DNA of 64,000 nt from Pollenia angustigena (taxonomy: Eukaryota > Arthropoda > Insecta > Diptera > Polleniidae). The position numbers and the translations under genes were made by a program. The notes under the pieces are model-generated. The model did not search any database and was not told the origin of the DNA. It saw only the letters and a list, made by a program, of their open reading frames with translations. Each line of letters opens with the position of its first letter. The stretch's first letter is position 1. The stretch is taken from the NCBI GenBank assembly GCA_930367215.1, contig OV884058.1, forward strand, positions 166,390,478 through 166,454,477, given 5' to 3'. Below, one piece after another: positions 10,644 to 21,812 of the stretch.

Positions 10644-11310
10644 AGAATAAAATGAAGAAAATAAAGAGTAAAGCATAGGAAATAGTAGAAGGTAATATCG
10701 GACCAAATAACAAAAACAAACCTACTAAACACGATAGCCCTACATATACCCAGTCCTAAGACACCTACTATATAGCCAGGTTACGCCGATTACGAACCCG
10801 TCAGATTCTCGAGCCCATAGCCCGTAACAACTCGTAATCCGCCTATGAACTTCCTACCAATCCATGTCAGCCTGCTAATCTGTAGTCTAGAAAAGTAACA
10901 CAGAATGTGCTCAACAATCTCTATATTCCCTGGGTCCTCGCACAACCTTCATAAATCCGACAAGTCAGAGGCCATTACCACCGCCATCCTGCCTATCATG
11001 CAGTAGCCCGTGATAATACCTATCATGGTCCTAACTCAGACCTTACTCCTGTCTAGCAGCGAATAAGAGTTGATCTTCCTAAGCACCAGACATAACGTCT
11101 GCGATACTCTACAACCCGTTATTTTTTCCCAGGCCCGATCAGTACCGCTTATAACCCATTGCCTTATTTTTAAAAAATAAAATCTTTTTAGAGGTATGAC
11201 TGTTTCCCCACAGTCGGGATCCTTTATTTCCGAGATCAGTATCGCCAACTCATCGGCTTTTGCATTACCGGTGATGTTGCAGTGGTCCGGTACTTTTGTT
11301 ACTTACCTTG
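10644..11310 (-). pseudogene. LINE RNase H and C-terminal remnant (I/R1/LOA type)
   Basis: On the minus strand an RNase H motif is readable as DHCNITGNAKADELA (near 11300-11240). It is followed by AWEKITGCRVSQTL (near 11140) and then, in a shifted frame, by GIITGYCMIGR and LCEGCEDPGNIEIVEHILC (a C-x2-C...H-x4-C end). This order is the 3' part of ORF2 in LINEs that carry RNase H (I, R1 and LOA groups). Several frameshifts break it. No reverse transcriptase is present, so it is a 5'-truncated or decayed relic. The region is clearly richer in G+C than its surroundings. Confidence 0.7.
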
Positions 11311-12475
11311 GCTAGCGTTTGGATAGGCGACTTATTTGACGTCGACATATAGAAACCAATAGATTTCACATGGAGTTAACAGTCTCAAGACTTATGGTTT
11401 ATTATCGAGCTTATAGTTACATAGGGTACAATCAAAACATTTTAGAACCACGACCAGAGCAGAGTGGTATATAAGAAATGAGAACTTCCATGAGTATTTT
11501 TAGATTCCACTAGTAAAAGAAGAATTTCGCAAAGTCCATGAAAAATATATTATTAAACTAGAAAGTCATCTAAATTCGTTTGCAAGGCACCTTTGACAAA
11601 TCCAAATGCGAACATGGCTTTGAAACCCCGACTTTCCACCCCTGCAGAACGAAGGCCGTCTGAAATTTCCTGCTCTTCTGGAGTAGCACTAATTTTTAGT
11701 TGTAAGATTTTTATCATTATTAATAGGCAAACATAAGCCAAATTCAGTTAATAAATATTTAGGTATATCAAACAAATGCTTGCGTTATTTTAAAATTTTT
11801 AAAGACATAATAACTTGTCCCGATTATTACTATTGTTTAAATTATTATTTACATTTTAGAAGGTCTTTTTTTACTTTAAACTTTTTAGGAACCTTTATTA
11901 ATAAACACTCGAAGTGAAAGTTGTTTAAGATTTAATACATCTATTTAACTTTGTTATAAATTATATTGTAGCTAATTAATTTTTTTAAATACAGAATTTT
12001 TAATTTTACGGAACTTTAAAAGAATTTTGTACGAATATTAAAATGTGTGTATGTAGGTAATTGTATTTCCGCAATGTGAAAAATCTTAAGTTTAAATGTT
12101 TTTTTTTTATTTATTTTATGCTTTTGTCGAGAAATTTTTTGTACTCACCTGTTTTATTAATATATTTTAATGCATTAAAAATTTAACATCTGTTTTAAAA
12201 CACGAATTACTTCAAGAAACGAGATTTATTTGTTTTAAATTTGCATAACGCTTTAGTTCAGAAGTGTGAATGCATGAGATGTAAATTTCTTTTTTAGGTC
12301 GACGCTTGCTTATTTACAAAATTTAATACAATAAAAGTCTTTGTCACCTAAAAGAAGAAACAACGTATCATTTCTTTTCAAAAGTTTACAGAAGAAGGAA
12401 AAAACGTTATAAAATGGAAACTTCTTGCAACATCGGAAAAAGTTTTAAAATCTGGACTGAAATAAAACTATAAAC
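11311..12475. other. Non-coding stretch with dispersed-repeat segment
   Basis: It is mostly AT-rich. The segment at about 12380-12470 (GTTTACAG...AACGTTATAAAAT...AAATCTGGACTGAA) has a diverged relative at about 28303-28395. One short coding-like ORF at 11553-11693 is listed separately. Confidence 0.5.
11553..11693 (-). other. Possible isolated terminal exon or retrocopy fragment
   Basis: The minus-strand frame gives ISATPEEQEISDGLRSAGVE, then SRGFKAMFAFGFVKGALQ and TNLDDFLV before a stop. The composition is protein-like and less AT-biased than the flanks. I do not recognise the protein. An AG lies at the upstream border (CTAAAAATTAG), but the pyrimidine tract is poor. It could be the last exon of a gene lying to the right, a processed fragment, or chance. 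Confidence 0.3.
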
Positions 12476-12566
12476 AAGGGTATTCATTTAGTCGGGCTTA
12501 TGCTTTAATCGGTTAATCGCTCGATTAATTAACCGATTAATAAAGTTTTGTTATAAATTAAGTAAT

Positions 12567-13856
12567 AGACTGGTCGCATTTTTTTTTTTTTAATTTAATT
12601 GTTTGCGCTGCTTAAAATATGAGGTTTGGTGTAAGAAATCATGATCTAATTTTTCAGGTCAATCCCACGGTGCCTAGCCGTGCCGGTTGGGGCCCAAAGT
12701 TCCCCATATTATAAAAAAAATAACATATTTTCTATCAGATCTTTATAGTTATACTAGTTGAAAAGCCGAAAATCAAAAATATGGCTTCGTTACGATCTTC
12801 CGCAGAGAAAGTAATTCAAGTGTGCCAAATTTCAGCTTCCTATGTCATCAGATGGCTTCAGAAAGTTGCGGAAAGAATAGGACATACATGCAAACATCCT
12901 GACATACTAAGAAATTATATATTGTGTAGATAGATTAAAGTATTTGCTGTTTAATATTTTAGTATGATACGAACGAAAGATTTTTAATCTAATTCGGGGT
13001 CGCTGAATCCAGTGGTGCTAGCCGTTTTTTTAGGTTAGCTTTGGTTTTCGAGATATACCGTAATTTCGAAAATTAAGGATGTTGCACAACATATGTTCGC
13101 GCAACTCAAAAACGCTTTAGCTTATTGAAAAACTAAAAAAAAAACCGAAATTCCGCAATAAAATTTACTTTAAGAAAGTTGAAACGTTTTTCTTTATGTT
13201 GGCTTGGGTTTTCGAGATATACCGTTATTTCGAAAATTAAGGAGGTTGCACAACATATGTTCGCGCAACTCAAAAACGCTTTAGCTTATTAAAAAACTAA
13301 AAAAAACCGAAATTCCGCAATAAAATTTACTTTAAGAAAGTTGAAACGTTTTTCTTTATGTTGGCTTTGGTTTTCGAGATATACCGTTATTTCGAAAATT
13401 ATGGAGGTTGCACAACATATGTTCGCGTAACTCAAAAACGCTTTAGTTTATTGAAAAACTAAAAAAAATCGAAATTTCGCAATAAAATTTACTTTAAGAA
13501 AGTTAAAACTTGTTTCTTTATGTTAGCTTTGGTTTTCGAGATATACCGTTATTTCGAAAATTAAGGAGGTTGCACAACATATATTCGCGTAACTCAAAAA
13601 CGCTTAAGCTTAGTGAAAAACTAAAAAAAACCGAAATTCCGTAATAAAATTTACTTTAAGAAAGGTAAAACGTTTTTCTTATATGCGCAGTCGTTTTAGA
13701 AACATAATTTTTTTTTCTGGAAAAAAAAATTATTTTTTTTATTAAAATTTCGGAATTTTTGTTTTTAAAAATTCATAAAAAACATGAAAAATGCAGCTAT
13801 GCTTCTAATTTTGTGCAGACATATAAAAAAAATCCCATACAAGATGCGACCAGTCT
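12567..13856. mobile_element. TIR element with 10-bp TSD, nested in hAT copy 2
   Basis: The ends AGACTGGTCGCAT...ATGCGACCAGTCT are perfect inverted repeats. They are flanked by a perfect 10-bp duplication ATTAAGTAAT (12557-12566 and 13857-13866). TSDs of 9-10 bp are typical of Mutator-like elements, which is my inference. No transposase is present; the inside is dominated by a four-unit tandem array. Confidence 0.88.
13035..13690. repeat. Four tandem units of about 163 bp
   Basis: GGTTTTCGAGATATACC begins units at 13043, 13207, 13369 and 13531. Each unit contains GTTGCACAACATATG, CTCAAAAACGCTT and a CCGAAATTCCG block. Units are highly similar, so the expansion is recent relative to the rest of the element. 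Confidence 0.92.
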
Positions 13857-14080
13857 ATTAAGTAATTTCAATTAATAAAAATTCAAAGATTATTTATTAT
13901 TGGAGTCTATTTGTAAAAAAAAACAATAACAGAACGAACAAAACAATTGTTGAACTAAAACGAGCAAACAAAAAAGTTATTCATAAATATGAAAAACATA
14001 TTTTATAATTTATACATAATATTTTTATGTATTTATTAAAAAATAAATGTGAGATTTTTTTTATTTATTATTTCAATAAA

Positions 14081-14308
14081 TTAAGATCTTAAAAAATAAT
14101 CTTTTGGAAAAATAATTTGGTTTAAATGTTTAGGATTTAAGCGATTCTTTTCTTTAGTTTGGATAACACTTGACTTGGAAAAAATTCTTTCACTTATCGA
14201 AGATCTTGGAGAAATCTGAAGTAACCCATAATAAAGATTCAATAATGATAAAAAGAAGATTACGTTTTGCACAAGTTGAATTTTGTCAACTGTGTAATAT
14301 GACGTCAC
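14081..14308 (-). pseudogene. hAT transposase dimerisation-domain fragment
   Basis: The minus-strand ORF contains LLQISPRSSISERIFSKSS, then IQTKEKNRLNPKHLN and QIIFPKDYFL. This is the conserved C-terminal hAT (hATC) signature of the form S-ERxFS-K-RNRL-P. It is about 75 aa of a protein usually over 500 aa. It is intact within this block but has no contiguous catalytic part. Confidence 0.85.
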
Positions 14309-14733
14309 TTTAGCATATAGGAAATTATTATTAGCATTTAGGAAATAAACATTTTTTTCTTATATTCTGTTTTATACATTTATATTTTTTAAAAAAAGTT
14401 TCAAAAAATTTTAATTTTTGATATTTTTGCACTTTGTAATTAATTTAATTTAATAGTCGCATTTTCCAGTGTTTGCTTCTTCTTTTAAGCATTAGCTATC
14501 TAGCACTAGCAAAGAATTATTCACACTTTTTGTAGTTTAAACTTTTCAGCATAGCTAGTACTGAAAAGTAAAAGCTAGTGCTAGTACTTAGTACTATGAA
14601 GCATAAACTACCTTTTTATTCACTCGACCCATTATACTCATGTTTGTTTACTTGTGTTTTTATATTTTAGTTATTCTTATACGCTGATGTGACGTAGATG
14701 CGCAGAAACATTCCATTTTTAAGGTTGAATGCG

Positions 14734-15027
14734 TTATCTTAGTTTCTTTGTATCATAATACAGATTATCTATTTTCTCAGTTCTTTTCCAGGATTTCCCT
14801 CTACATAAAAAATCTTCCATTATGCCTTTATTTCGGCTAATTTTGTTAAAGATTGTTTGTGTAGAATCGAGAGTTTCTTCTACTGTCAGGTCATCATCTG
14901 ACTCATCCTGGCAAAAAATGTATTCCGAACACCTCCCTAGCTTCTGTTTTTGTACTAAATTTTGAATGTATTGCTCGAAGGAAATATATTGTAGGAAAAA
15001 ATATTTTCTAAACAAATAAATACACAA
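14734..15027 (-). pseudogene. Possible upstream part of the same hAT transposase
   Basis: A 97-aa frame includes an acidic stretch QDESDDDLTVEETLDSTQ, which recalls the acidic NDSDEEND region ahead of the hAT end in copy 1. The position upstream of the hATC fragment on the same strand agrees. No catalytic motif was identified, so the assignment rests on context. Confidence 0.4.
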
Positions 15028-15160
15028 AAAATATGTTATAATACTACAAAAAACTAAAAAAATTGTTACATCGGTTAACCGGTTAATCGACTGAAATTAA
15101 CCGGTTTAATCGTAAATCGAAAATTTCCTATTTAAAATTAACCGGTTAACCGGTTAAAAG

Positions 15161-15693
15161 AATAAAAAGTGCAATTGTTCATTTCCCCATAAATTTTTTA
15201 GGGGAAATGGAATAAATTTTAAGGGGAAATTTTATTCACGATAGCGGTAATTATCGTTTTGCTAAAAATAAACCAACTGGTTTTATACTGTACACCACAA
15301 TAAGGGATAATAGTGCTATGCGTTTGTGCTGATGGTTGTAACATTTGAATCGATTAAAAAATGTCCGTCCATCCGTCCATGATTTTTATTGTAAAAATAT
15401 AATGATATAATAACAATATGGGAAAGTTTCTGACTGTGATTCACTTGGGAGTGAACAGAAATGATTCCCCTGTTAACTGTCCAAGCAGATCACTCCTTCC
15501 GGTCATAGGCCAAGTAGTATAAAATCTGTAATGTTTAATTAAAAAAAATCGATTTCTTGTGAAGAAAGCTAATTTTTTGGAAAGAAAAATAACTATAAAT
15601 TTACATCTTTTAACTACAGATTTTTTGTACAGAAAATCTATATTAAAGAAAAACCCCAGTTTTAAATGAGTGTAAATGGTTTTCGGACTTATA
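15161..15693. other. Non-coding stretch with dispersed repeat
   Basis: Around 15290-15400 lie TATGCGTTTGTGCTGATGG and TCCGTCCATCCGTCC, which resemble repeat sequence near 1510 and 28600. No gene was seen. Confidence 0.5.
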
Positions 15694-15852
15694 CACTACG
15701 TGACAGTTTTTTGACCAAATGAATTTGACACCTAATCTTTATGTAAAATTTTCCGCTGAATCCGAATATGAAGTCAGAATTGTCAAAGTAGAACAGTTTT
15801 TGAGATATTCCAAAATTTGGTCACGACTTTGTTGAAATTTTGTTACGTAGTG
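15694..15852. mobile_element. Small TA-flanked MITE
   Basis: The ends CACTACGTGACA...TGTTACGTAGTG are inverted and are bounded by TA on both sides (15692-15693 and 15853-15854). The length is 159 bp with no ORF. This is consistent with a mariner-derived MITE. Confidence 0.65.
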
Positions 15853-15854
15853 TA

Positions 15855-17133
15855 ATCATTGATATTAAACTGAAAAATTGCATTGCAATTTTTTAAAAAA
15901 ATATTATCTTTTTAATGATATTTTATTAAACAATTTTAAAGTAGGCAAAAAATCAAAAATTGGATTTGTTTTTACTCTCCGTGGAGGGTATCAGCCGAAT
16001 ATAACACTTTTACTTGTTTTTACTTTATCTCAGCCATTTGTGGACAAATCTGACTGAATTTCAAGGGCAAACTATTCCGGACATTGTGTGATTTAAATAT
16101 ATGTATAACAACTTCATCCCAATCAAATTTTGTACGTTCGTAAATGCATCAAAACTGTGCATCAGTGATGCAAAATTTTGTTGCTGATGCGTGATCACCA
16201 GTTGCGTTTGTGATGCTTTTTTACCGCACAACAATCTAAATTTTGAAAGATTTATAAGCGAACATAAAATAATAATAAAAATGTTATCAACAATAGCGAT
16301 GGCAAAATTTAACTAAATACATGTTTGTGCTTCGACCTTTTGAATTTTAAATAATTTAAGTAAATAATCTGGCTCGAGGTCTGTGTTATAATCTATTATT
16401 TTATTTATTTATTTATCAATATCTCGCCTACCATCGGTAAGCATCATCAGGAAAATAAAACAATCAGTAATAATAATCAAAAATTAGAACTTTAAAGTTA
16501 AACATTTGATATTGCATTAAACATTTAATTTTATTGAAAATATTGAACCAAAAAGTGATAGTTTTCTAATAAATTGCAATTACATCACTTGCGCAACAAC
16601 TGCCTTTACGAACGTAACCCCAATTTCAACCAACGCACAACCAACGAAGGGTACACGAAGGCCGGAAATTAGGGAACTCGTATTGTCCTATTGTAGATAT
16701 GTAAATTTGAAATAGAAAAAAAAATCGGAAAATTGCAATTTTATATCATACAATAAATTTTTCGATTTTAAAAACATTAAATTTTTTTAAATCAATTCAT
16801 AATCGATTTAATTGCAATAAAATCCAGTAGGTTAGGTTAGGTTAAGAAGAGTTATGTGCCCAAGGGCACATTGGAATAAACAAGTTTTTTTATTTTGTTT
16901 TATAGATTTAGCTTTTTTGATTGCTTTAAAAAACGTTTAATTCAACTGGACACAAGCAAATGGTTATGAAAAAGGGTTAATTAAAATTAATAAACAAAAC
17001 TAATTTTATTTTCGTTTTAAATTGATTAAAACTAGTTTTTTTAATTTTCAAAATAATTGAGTATTGTGTATTGTATTTGACGGTTATTCACTCATGGCGT
17101 ATTTTGCACTTTTATTTGTTTCATATTAATATA
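15855..17133. other. Non-coding stretch
   Basis: No gene was recognised. ACGAACGTA motifs near 16130 and 16608 form a weak inverted pair. A LINE tail at 16388 is listed separately. Confidence 0.45.
16388..16480 (-). mobile_element. LINE 3'-end fragment with (AAATA)n-type tail
   Basis: On the minus strand, GATGATGCTTACCGATGGTA and AGGCGAGATATTGAT run into AAATAAATAAATAAAAT. This A-rich pentamer-like tail matches the tails of the two CR1-like LINEs in the window (36725 and 53265). It is therefore likely a severely 5'-truncated copy. Confidence 0.55.
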
Positions 17134-17307
17134 CAGTATTTATCGGATATAAGAAACTTAAAAAATCCAGGAAAAAAGATTCTTATAAGCGTTTCTTTCT
17201 TATATACAACTATTTTATATAAGAAACTTATTTCTTATATAAGTAGCTTTGGCCATAAGACTTTCATATTTTGGTTTTCTGTCTCTTTTTTTGTTACATA
17301 GTGTCAT

Positions 17308-17431
17308 CAGCTGACAATTTTTTGTTATAATAAACGTCAAACTTCATATAAAAAAAAAAAACGCTGACTAAAATTTTAAAGTTTTTTTTATATGGATTTT
17401 GACGTTTGGTATGACAAAAAATTGTCAGGTG
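17308..17431. mobile_element. Hairpin MITE nested in the pogo-like element
   Basis: Arms of about 50 bp pair: CTGACAATTTTTTG and AACGTCAAA on the left against TTTGACGTTTGG and CAAAAAATTGTCAGGTG on the right. It cuts the pogo reading frame after the HTH domain. Confidence 0.7.
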
Positions 17432-17439
17432 AAGACCCC

Positions 17440-17640
17440 ATGTTAACGTTTCTAACTTTTAAATAATTATTGTCTATGTCTTTTGAGTTCTTTACTATTT
17501 TAGATAACGTTGCAAGTCCAATATTATATTTGTTTGCAATTTCGCTTCTTTTTATACCGTTTTGTATTTCTTTTAAAATTTTAACTTTTGTTTTTATTGA
17601 CAAAAAACACAAAGCTTCATATGAGTACCAGCTCGCTCAT
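17440..17640 (-). pseudogene. pogo-type transposase N-terminal HTH fragment
   Basis: The minus-strand frame reads LSIKTKVKILKEIQNGIKRS followed by EIANKYNIGLATLSKIVKNS. This is the characteristic psq/CENP-B N-terminal helix-turn-helix with LSxKxKxxILxEI, followed by xEIAxxYxIxxxTLSxIxKN. This domain binds the TIRs in pogo/Tigger elements. Only about 55 residues survive; the frame is lost at the nested MITE and no DDE core was found. Confidence 0.82.
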
Positions 17641-17945
17641 CTAAAACTAAAGCTCGAGGTCCATAACACGCGTTTTCGCCTCCATGCAGCGTATGCTTTT
17701 ATAACCTTACTTGCGTTCTACGTTTCAAGTTACATACAACGCTTTTTATGCAGCATCAGCACAAGTAAAAATGCAATTTAATTTGTCAAAATCAGCTGAG
17801 TTGTTCGAAGCTGCTTGTGACGCTTACAAAAGTAGAAAGTGAACCTACTTTTCGCCTCAAGGCATCTACGCTTTTGTGCATGTAACTAACTACGTATAAC
17901 TACACAGATTCTACTTTTTTGACAGCTGGACCTCCAGCTTAAAAG
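17640..17945. repeat. Weak inverted-repeat insert within the pogo-like element
   Basis: AAGCTCGAGGTCCA (about 17650) and TGGACCTCCAGCTT (about 17928) are inverted. The interior is less AT-rich than the rest of the pogo-like element and contains repeated TATGC and ACGCTTTT motifs. This suggests a further insertion; the ends are tentative. Confidence 0.4.
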
Positions 17946-18226
17946 TAAAAAAAAACTTTGTTCTTGTTGTAAAACTGTCAGAAAACAGAGTTGTCCATGC
18001 AAACAACATACATTTTGTGTTTCTTATATAAATTCTTTTTCTATACATTTTGTGATTTTAGTGTTTAAGAAAAATGTTCTTTTATCAGTTTTTTTCTTAT
18101 AAGCGTTTTTCTTATATGAAACCTTTTTTGTTAGAAAAATCGCAAAAAATACATGGTGTTTTTGAAAATGTTTCTTATAAGCGTTTTGTTCTTAATGAGA
18201 TGTTCTTATATCCGAATAATACTGTA

Positions 18227-18909
18227 TTAATATTAATAATAATTATGTTATATTTTCCTCAAAATAGGTAAGACTTGTGTGATGGTGTAAAGTTCCCTTA
18301 AATAGCATTTAAGCGTATAGACTTCTGTAAAACTGCCAAAGGAATAACTCAATTATAAATTATATCGACTTAAGCTTCTCTTTTATGTGACCATATACTT
18401 ACATATGTACTAGACCCTTCTTTAAGTAGACTTAAAGCCTAAAATCATGCCCTGTCGGCATGTTGCTTGTCCATGTAAAACTGTGCGCAAAGTAGAGCTC
18501 GTTTTACCTTTTCATATTGATAAGGACAGTCCATAATTTCAAAAAAATATCATACATGTACATCAGAGCTGTAAAAAACTGCAATCAATTTTGGTTGAAA
18601 TCAAAATGATTCAACCAAACTGAAGTCATTCTTTGATTTTAAAATGATTTCAGATTTACAACGAAATGCCAATATTTTGTGATCATTCTTTTTAAAAATA
18701 ATTGAATGCAATCTAATCGAATGCAATCTAAAAAAAACTAAAATTGTTGCACTAAATTTAAAATCAAAAACTTGTTTCTTCATGATTAAAGTCAATAATT
18801 ACACAGCCCGACAAAATTAAAAAAGATTTTTGCTTCTTTGAATTTATCAACTGATTCTAGTTAATTTGGGTGCGCTGAATTTTTTGGCACAAGCCTATTG
18901 AAAATGGAC
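18227..18909. other. Non-coding stretch
   Basis: No gene was seen. Short duplications such as CGAATGCAATCTAA at about 18710-18730 occur. Confidence 0.45.
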
Positions 18910-19272
18910 CGAATCGTAGGACCACGAGGGAAGATAGGGGGAAATTTCTTCCTCTCAGAAACTATCAAACCGATTTTAATGAAATTTAAAACATAGATAG
19001 AACCATATCTATATGGACACAAAATGTATACAATTTTAAAAAAATCGGACCACGAGGGGAGATAGGGGCCATTTCTGCCTCTCAAACTGATTTTAATGAA
19101 ATTTAAAACATAGATAGATCCATATCTATGAGGACACATTAGCTATGCAGTTTTTAAAAAATAGGACCACAAGGGGAGGCAGGGGGAAATTTCTGCCTCT
19201 CACAAACTTTCAAACCGATTTTCATGAAGTTTATAAGCATAGATAAATCCATATTTACATGGACACATAAGC
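18910..19272. repeat. Three tandem units, about 117-128 bp
   Basis: GGACCACRAGGG starts units at about 18919, 19047 and 19164. Shared blocks are TTTCTKCCTCTCA and ATAGATAGAWCCATAT. The third unit is cut by the solo LTR at 19277. Short ORFs here are by-products of the repeat. Confidence 0.85.
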
Positions 19273-19276
19273 ATAA

Positions 19277-19825
19277 TGTAGTGTACCTGCTAAGCGTCCA
19301 CTGCTTACCCAATATCCAACTTGAAATATATACATACCACCCGAATAACTGTAGGGTAAATGCCATAAACAAAAGATCAAATAACGGCATTTACCCAATT
19401 ACTCAATGTGTTCGAACACATGAGTCAATACAATGGTAAAGCAGATCAATCAGAATGTGAGTGACATAATTTTGATTGCCTAATGTAAATGAGTACATTC
19501 CTCACTCATGCATTCTGATTGGTCACAGCACAATACAAAGGGTAAATCAATGATAATTCCATAGTACTAAGAGAGAGGCAAAGATTTTAAGAATTAATAC
19601 TATAAGTTAGAATAAGTAGGCAATTAGTATAAAAAGGGCAGTAGCCCACAAATAAATCAGACTTGAATATTGAAAACGCAAAGTGGCAATTGTTGCCTAG
19701 TTTAATTTATTTTTGTCTCTAATTCGGCTGTCGCGAGACGCCTAACCATTAAGCTGTATAAAAATACATTGGGCTGTAGGAAGAAACACATTACATAGCG
19801 ATCCTACTAATCCTCACACATTACA
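19277..19825 (+). mobile_element. Solo LTR (4-bp TSD ATAA)
   Basis: The 549-bp segment begins TGTAGTGT and ends ACACATTACA, so the ends are TG...CA with short inverted repeats. It is flanked by ATAA at 19273-19276 and 19826-19829. Inside are a TATA box (TATAAAAAGG, 19628) and AATAAA (about 19651), the layout of an LTR promoter and polyadenylation signal. No internal retroelement sequence adjoins it, so it arose by recombination between two LTRs. A 4-bp TSD fits Gypsy or BEL/Pao. Confidence 0.85.
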
Positions 19826-19829
19826 ATAA

Positions 19830-21101
19830 TTTGTTTTTAAATACTGTGGTGTAGGGTACCATATGGTCGGGCTCCACGACTATACTTTCTTACTTGTTTT
19901 TTATAAAGTTGTTTTGAAAAGTTTTATTATAAAAAATTTTCCCAATTCAATTAACTTTTAATCTTAAATTGAGGACAAACTATTACAGTTATTTTTAAAG
20001 GAATTTCCCGAACATACAATATATAGAATTCTTGACCTAAAACTTAAGATTAGAAATTAATAAATAAACAAATTATTTCCAAGAATTAAAAAAACCCTAC
20101 CTTGCTAATAATGTGTTATTTATAATTTTATATTACAAATTGCAATATTAATATTATAATAATATTACCAGGTTAAGACGATTTTTACGTTGTATATTTT
20201 ATACTTGATAAGGCGCATTTTGATTATTATCTAATAAGTACCTCCAATTCTAATGAAATTGAAATCAATATTTATTTTATAAATTAGTGACTTTATTTTA
20301 ACTCAAATTGAGTAAAAAAAGGTAATAAAGAAAACCGCAAAACAGAAGCATACAAAATACAATATACATGCCCAATAATTTTTTTTTATCATTTGGCGAA
20401 GCACAATGGTACATTTATAGAAATAAGCACACAATTATGCGCTACACAATAAGACGTACAGAGATGCAGTAAAGTAAGTAAAGGAATTCTTAACAAGTTT
20501 TATAAAAGAAAAAATAACATTTTAAGTGCTACGGCATTCCTTTACTACGAAGCAGGTTTTTAAGGGAGAATGCTAAAAAATAACTGTAAAAAAATTCAGT
20601 GTGTAAAGCTGATAGCTATATTCACCAGTATTTACATGCTTCAAAGTGGGAACTCACCATATAAAATTCATGCCTTCCGTAAGCGAGACAAGTTAAGCGG
20701 CGGAAAAATCATATCTTTTAAACTAATAGTCTGATCCAAAAAAAACGAATGAGCCGGTTTTTCGGAAATTTTCATAGTAAATAAAATAGGCTACTTATTT
20801 TTTCGTTGGTGCAGGCAAGGCGAATTGACTAGAAGGTGCGGTCAAGTCAACATATGTTGTTTTTTTTTCGGTGGTCGACTTGTCAAAGTTTGGCAGGCGA
20901 AGTGGTATCCTCTATAGGATGCCAATATTAAGTATCACATATCTTAAGAGAATCTGCACCCATTTTCTTGATCTTTTTGTAGAAGGATCTTCTGAGACCC
21001 GAAATTCAAATAAGATAGTAGCAGTGGAAGTGGTATGCTAAGAAGAACTGTTATAGTGAGAATTTTCAAACTTGGTAGGAGTCACTCTTATGGTAAACCA
21101 C
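19830..21101. other. Non-coding dispersed-repeat stretch
   Basis: AT-rich with no gene. GGTACCATATGGTCGGGCTC at about 19855 and AAGCGGCGGAAAAATCATAT at about 20695 look like parts of the dispersed fly repeat that also occurs at 25920 and 26175. Confidence 0.5.
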
Positions 21102-21321
21102 CAGGGGTGTGATGGAAATCGGAAACGGAAAGCGCAAGAATTTGGAAGTTGTTTTTAATACACTTTTAATCCAATTTTTATAATTATTGTTATAAAATTC
21201 TGTTTAATAGAGAAATATTTGTAACTTATTTGTCATAAAATTATTTTATTGCAGAAATCTTATTAAAAAAGAACTTTTAAAATTCTTGCGTTTTACGTTT
21301 TCGATTTCCAGCACACCCCTG
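21102..21321. mobile_element. MITE family 1, copy 2
   Basis: The ends CAGGGGTGTGATGGAAATCG...CGATTTCCAGCACACCCCTG are inverted, and the body matches copies 1 and 3. Flanking bases (CAC/TAC) no longer form a perfect duplication. Confidence 0.85.
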
Positions 21322-21812
21322 TACACCTTTGAAAACAAAAATTATGGGGTATAGGCCCAGGGGGAGCAATACCCCCTATAGGATGCATATACTTATAGCG
21401 GGAGTCTTCCAACGACGTTAAAGCCACTATTCATGTTAAGTATAAATTTCGAAATAAAAATGAGCGGGGAAGACGGAGGAGGAGCATAGAACGAAAATTT
21501 TAAATACCGCATATCTGAAGACAAAAGTCTTCAAGCCGATTCTTATGGTAATTACACCTTTCAATATAAAAATAAATGGGCTAGTGCTGGGGAAGCAATA
21601 AAGATGTATATCAGTACTTTTCGCTTATAGTCCATTCCGCTTAAAGGCCAAAAACGGATTTAAGCCAAAACTGTCATATTCACATGCAGACTTTTTCGAA
21701 TTTCATACAAATTATTTGTTCTAAGGTCCATTTCGCTTGTGGTCCATTTTCGTTTAAAAGCAACATTTTCTTAGCATTCATTTATAATTCTTTATGCAAA
21801 AGTGTTCGCTTA

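Larger units (their letters stand above)
12476..15160 (-). mobile_element. Decayed hAT element, copy 2, with nested insertion
   Basis: The left (3') end AGGGTATTCA and the following CGATTAATTAACCGATTAA match the 3' end of hAT copy 1 in reverse. The right part holds many CGGTTAACCGGTTAA motifs (15070-15160). It carries the same SERIFS transposase end on the minus strand. The right boundary is not exact and no TSD was found. It was interrupted by a 1290-bp element at 12567. Confidence 0.65.
17134..18224 (-). mobile_element. pogo/Tigger-like element remnant
   Basis: The ends CAGTATTTATCGGATATAAG and the inverted CTTATATCCGAATAATACTG are flanked by TA (17132-17133 and 18225-18226). TTCTTATATAAG-like motifs recur inside both ends. 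It carries a minus-strand psq/CENP-B-type DNA-binding domain. At 1091 bp it is internally deleted and lacks the catalytic domain. Confidence 0.85.

Noticed and set aside
18861..19439. Several ORFs over the tandem repeat and solo LTR
   Set aside because: Repeated blocks in these translations (CPHRYGSIYVLNFIKI) come from the tandem DNA units; no family resemblance.
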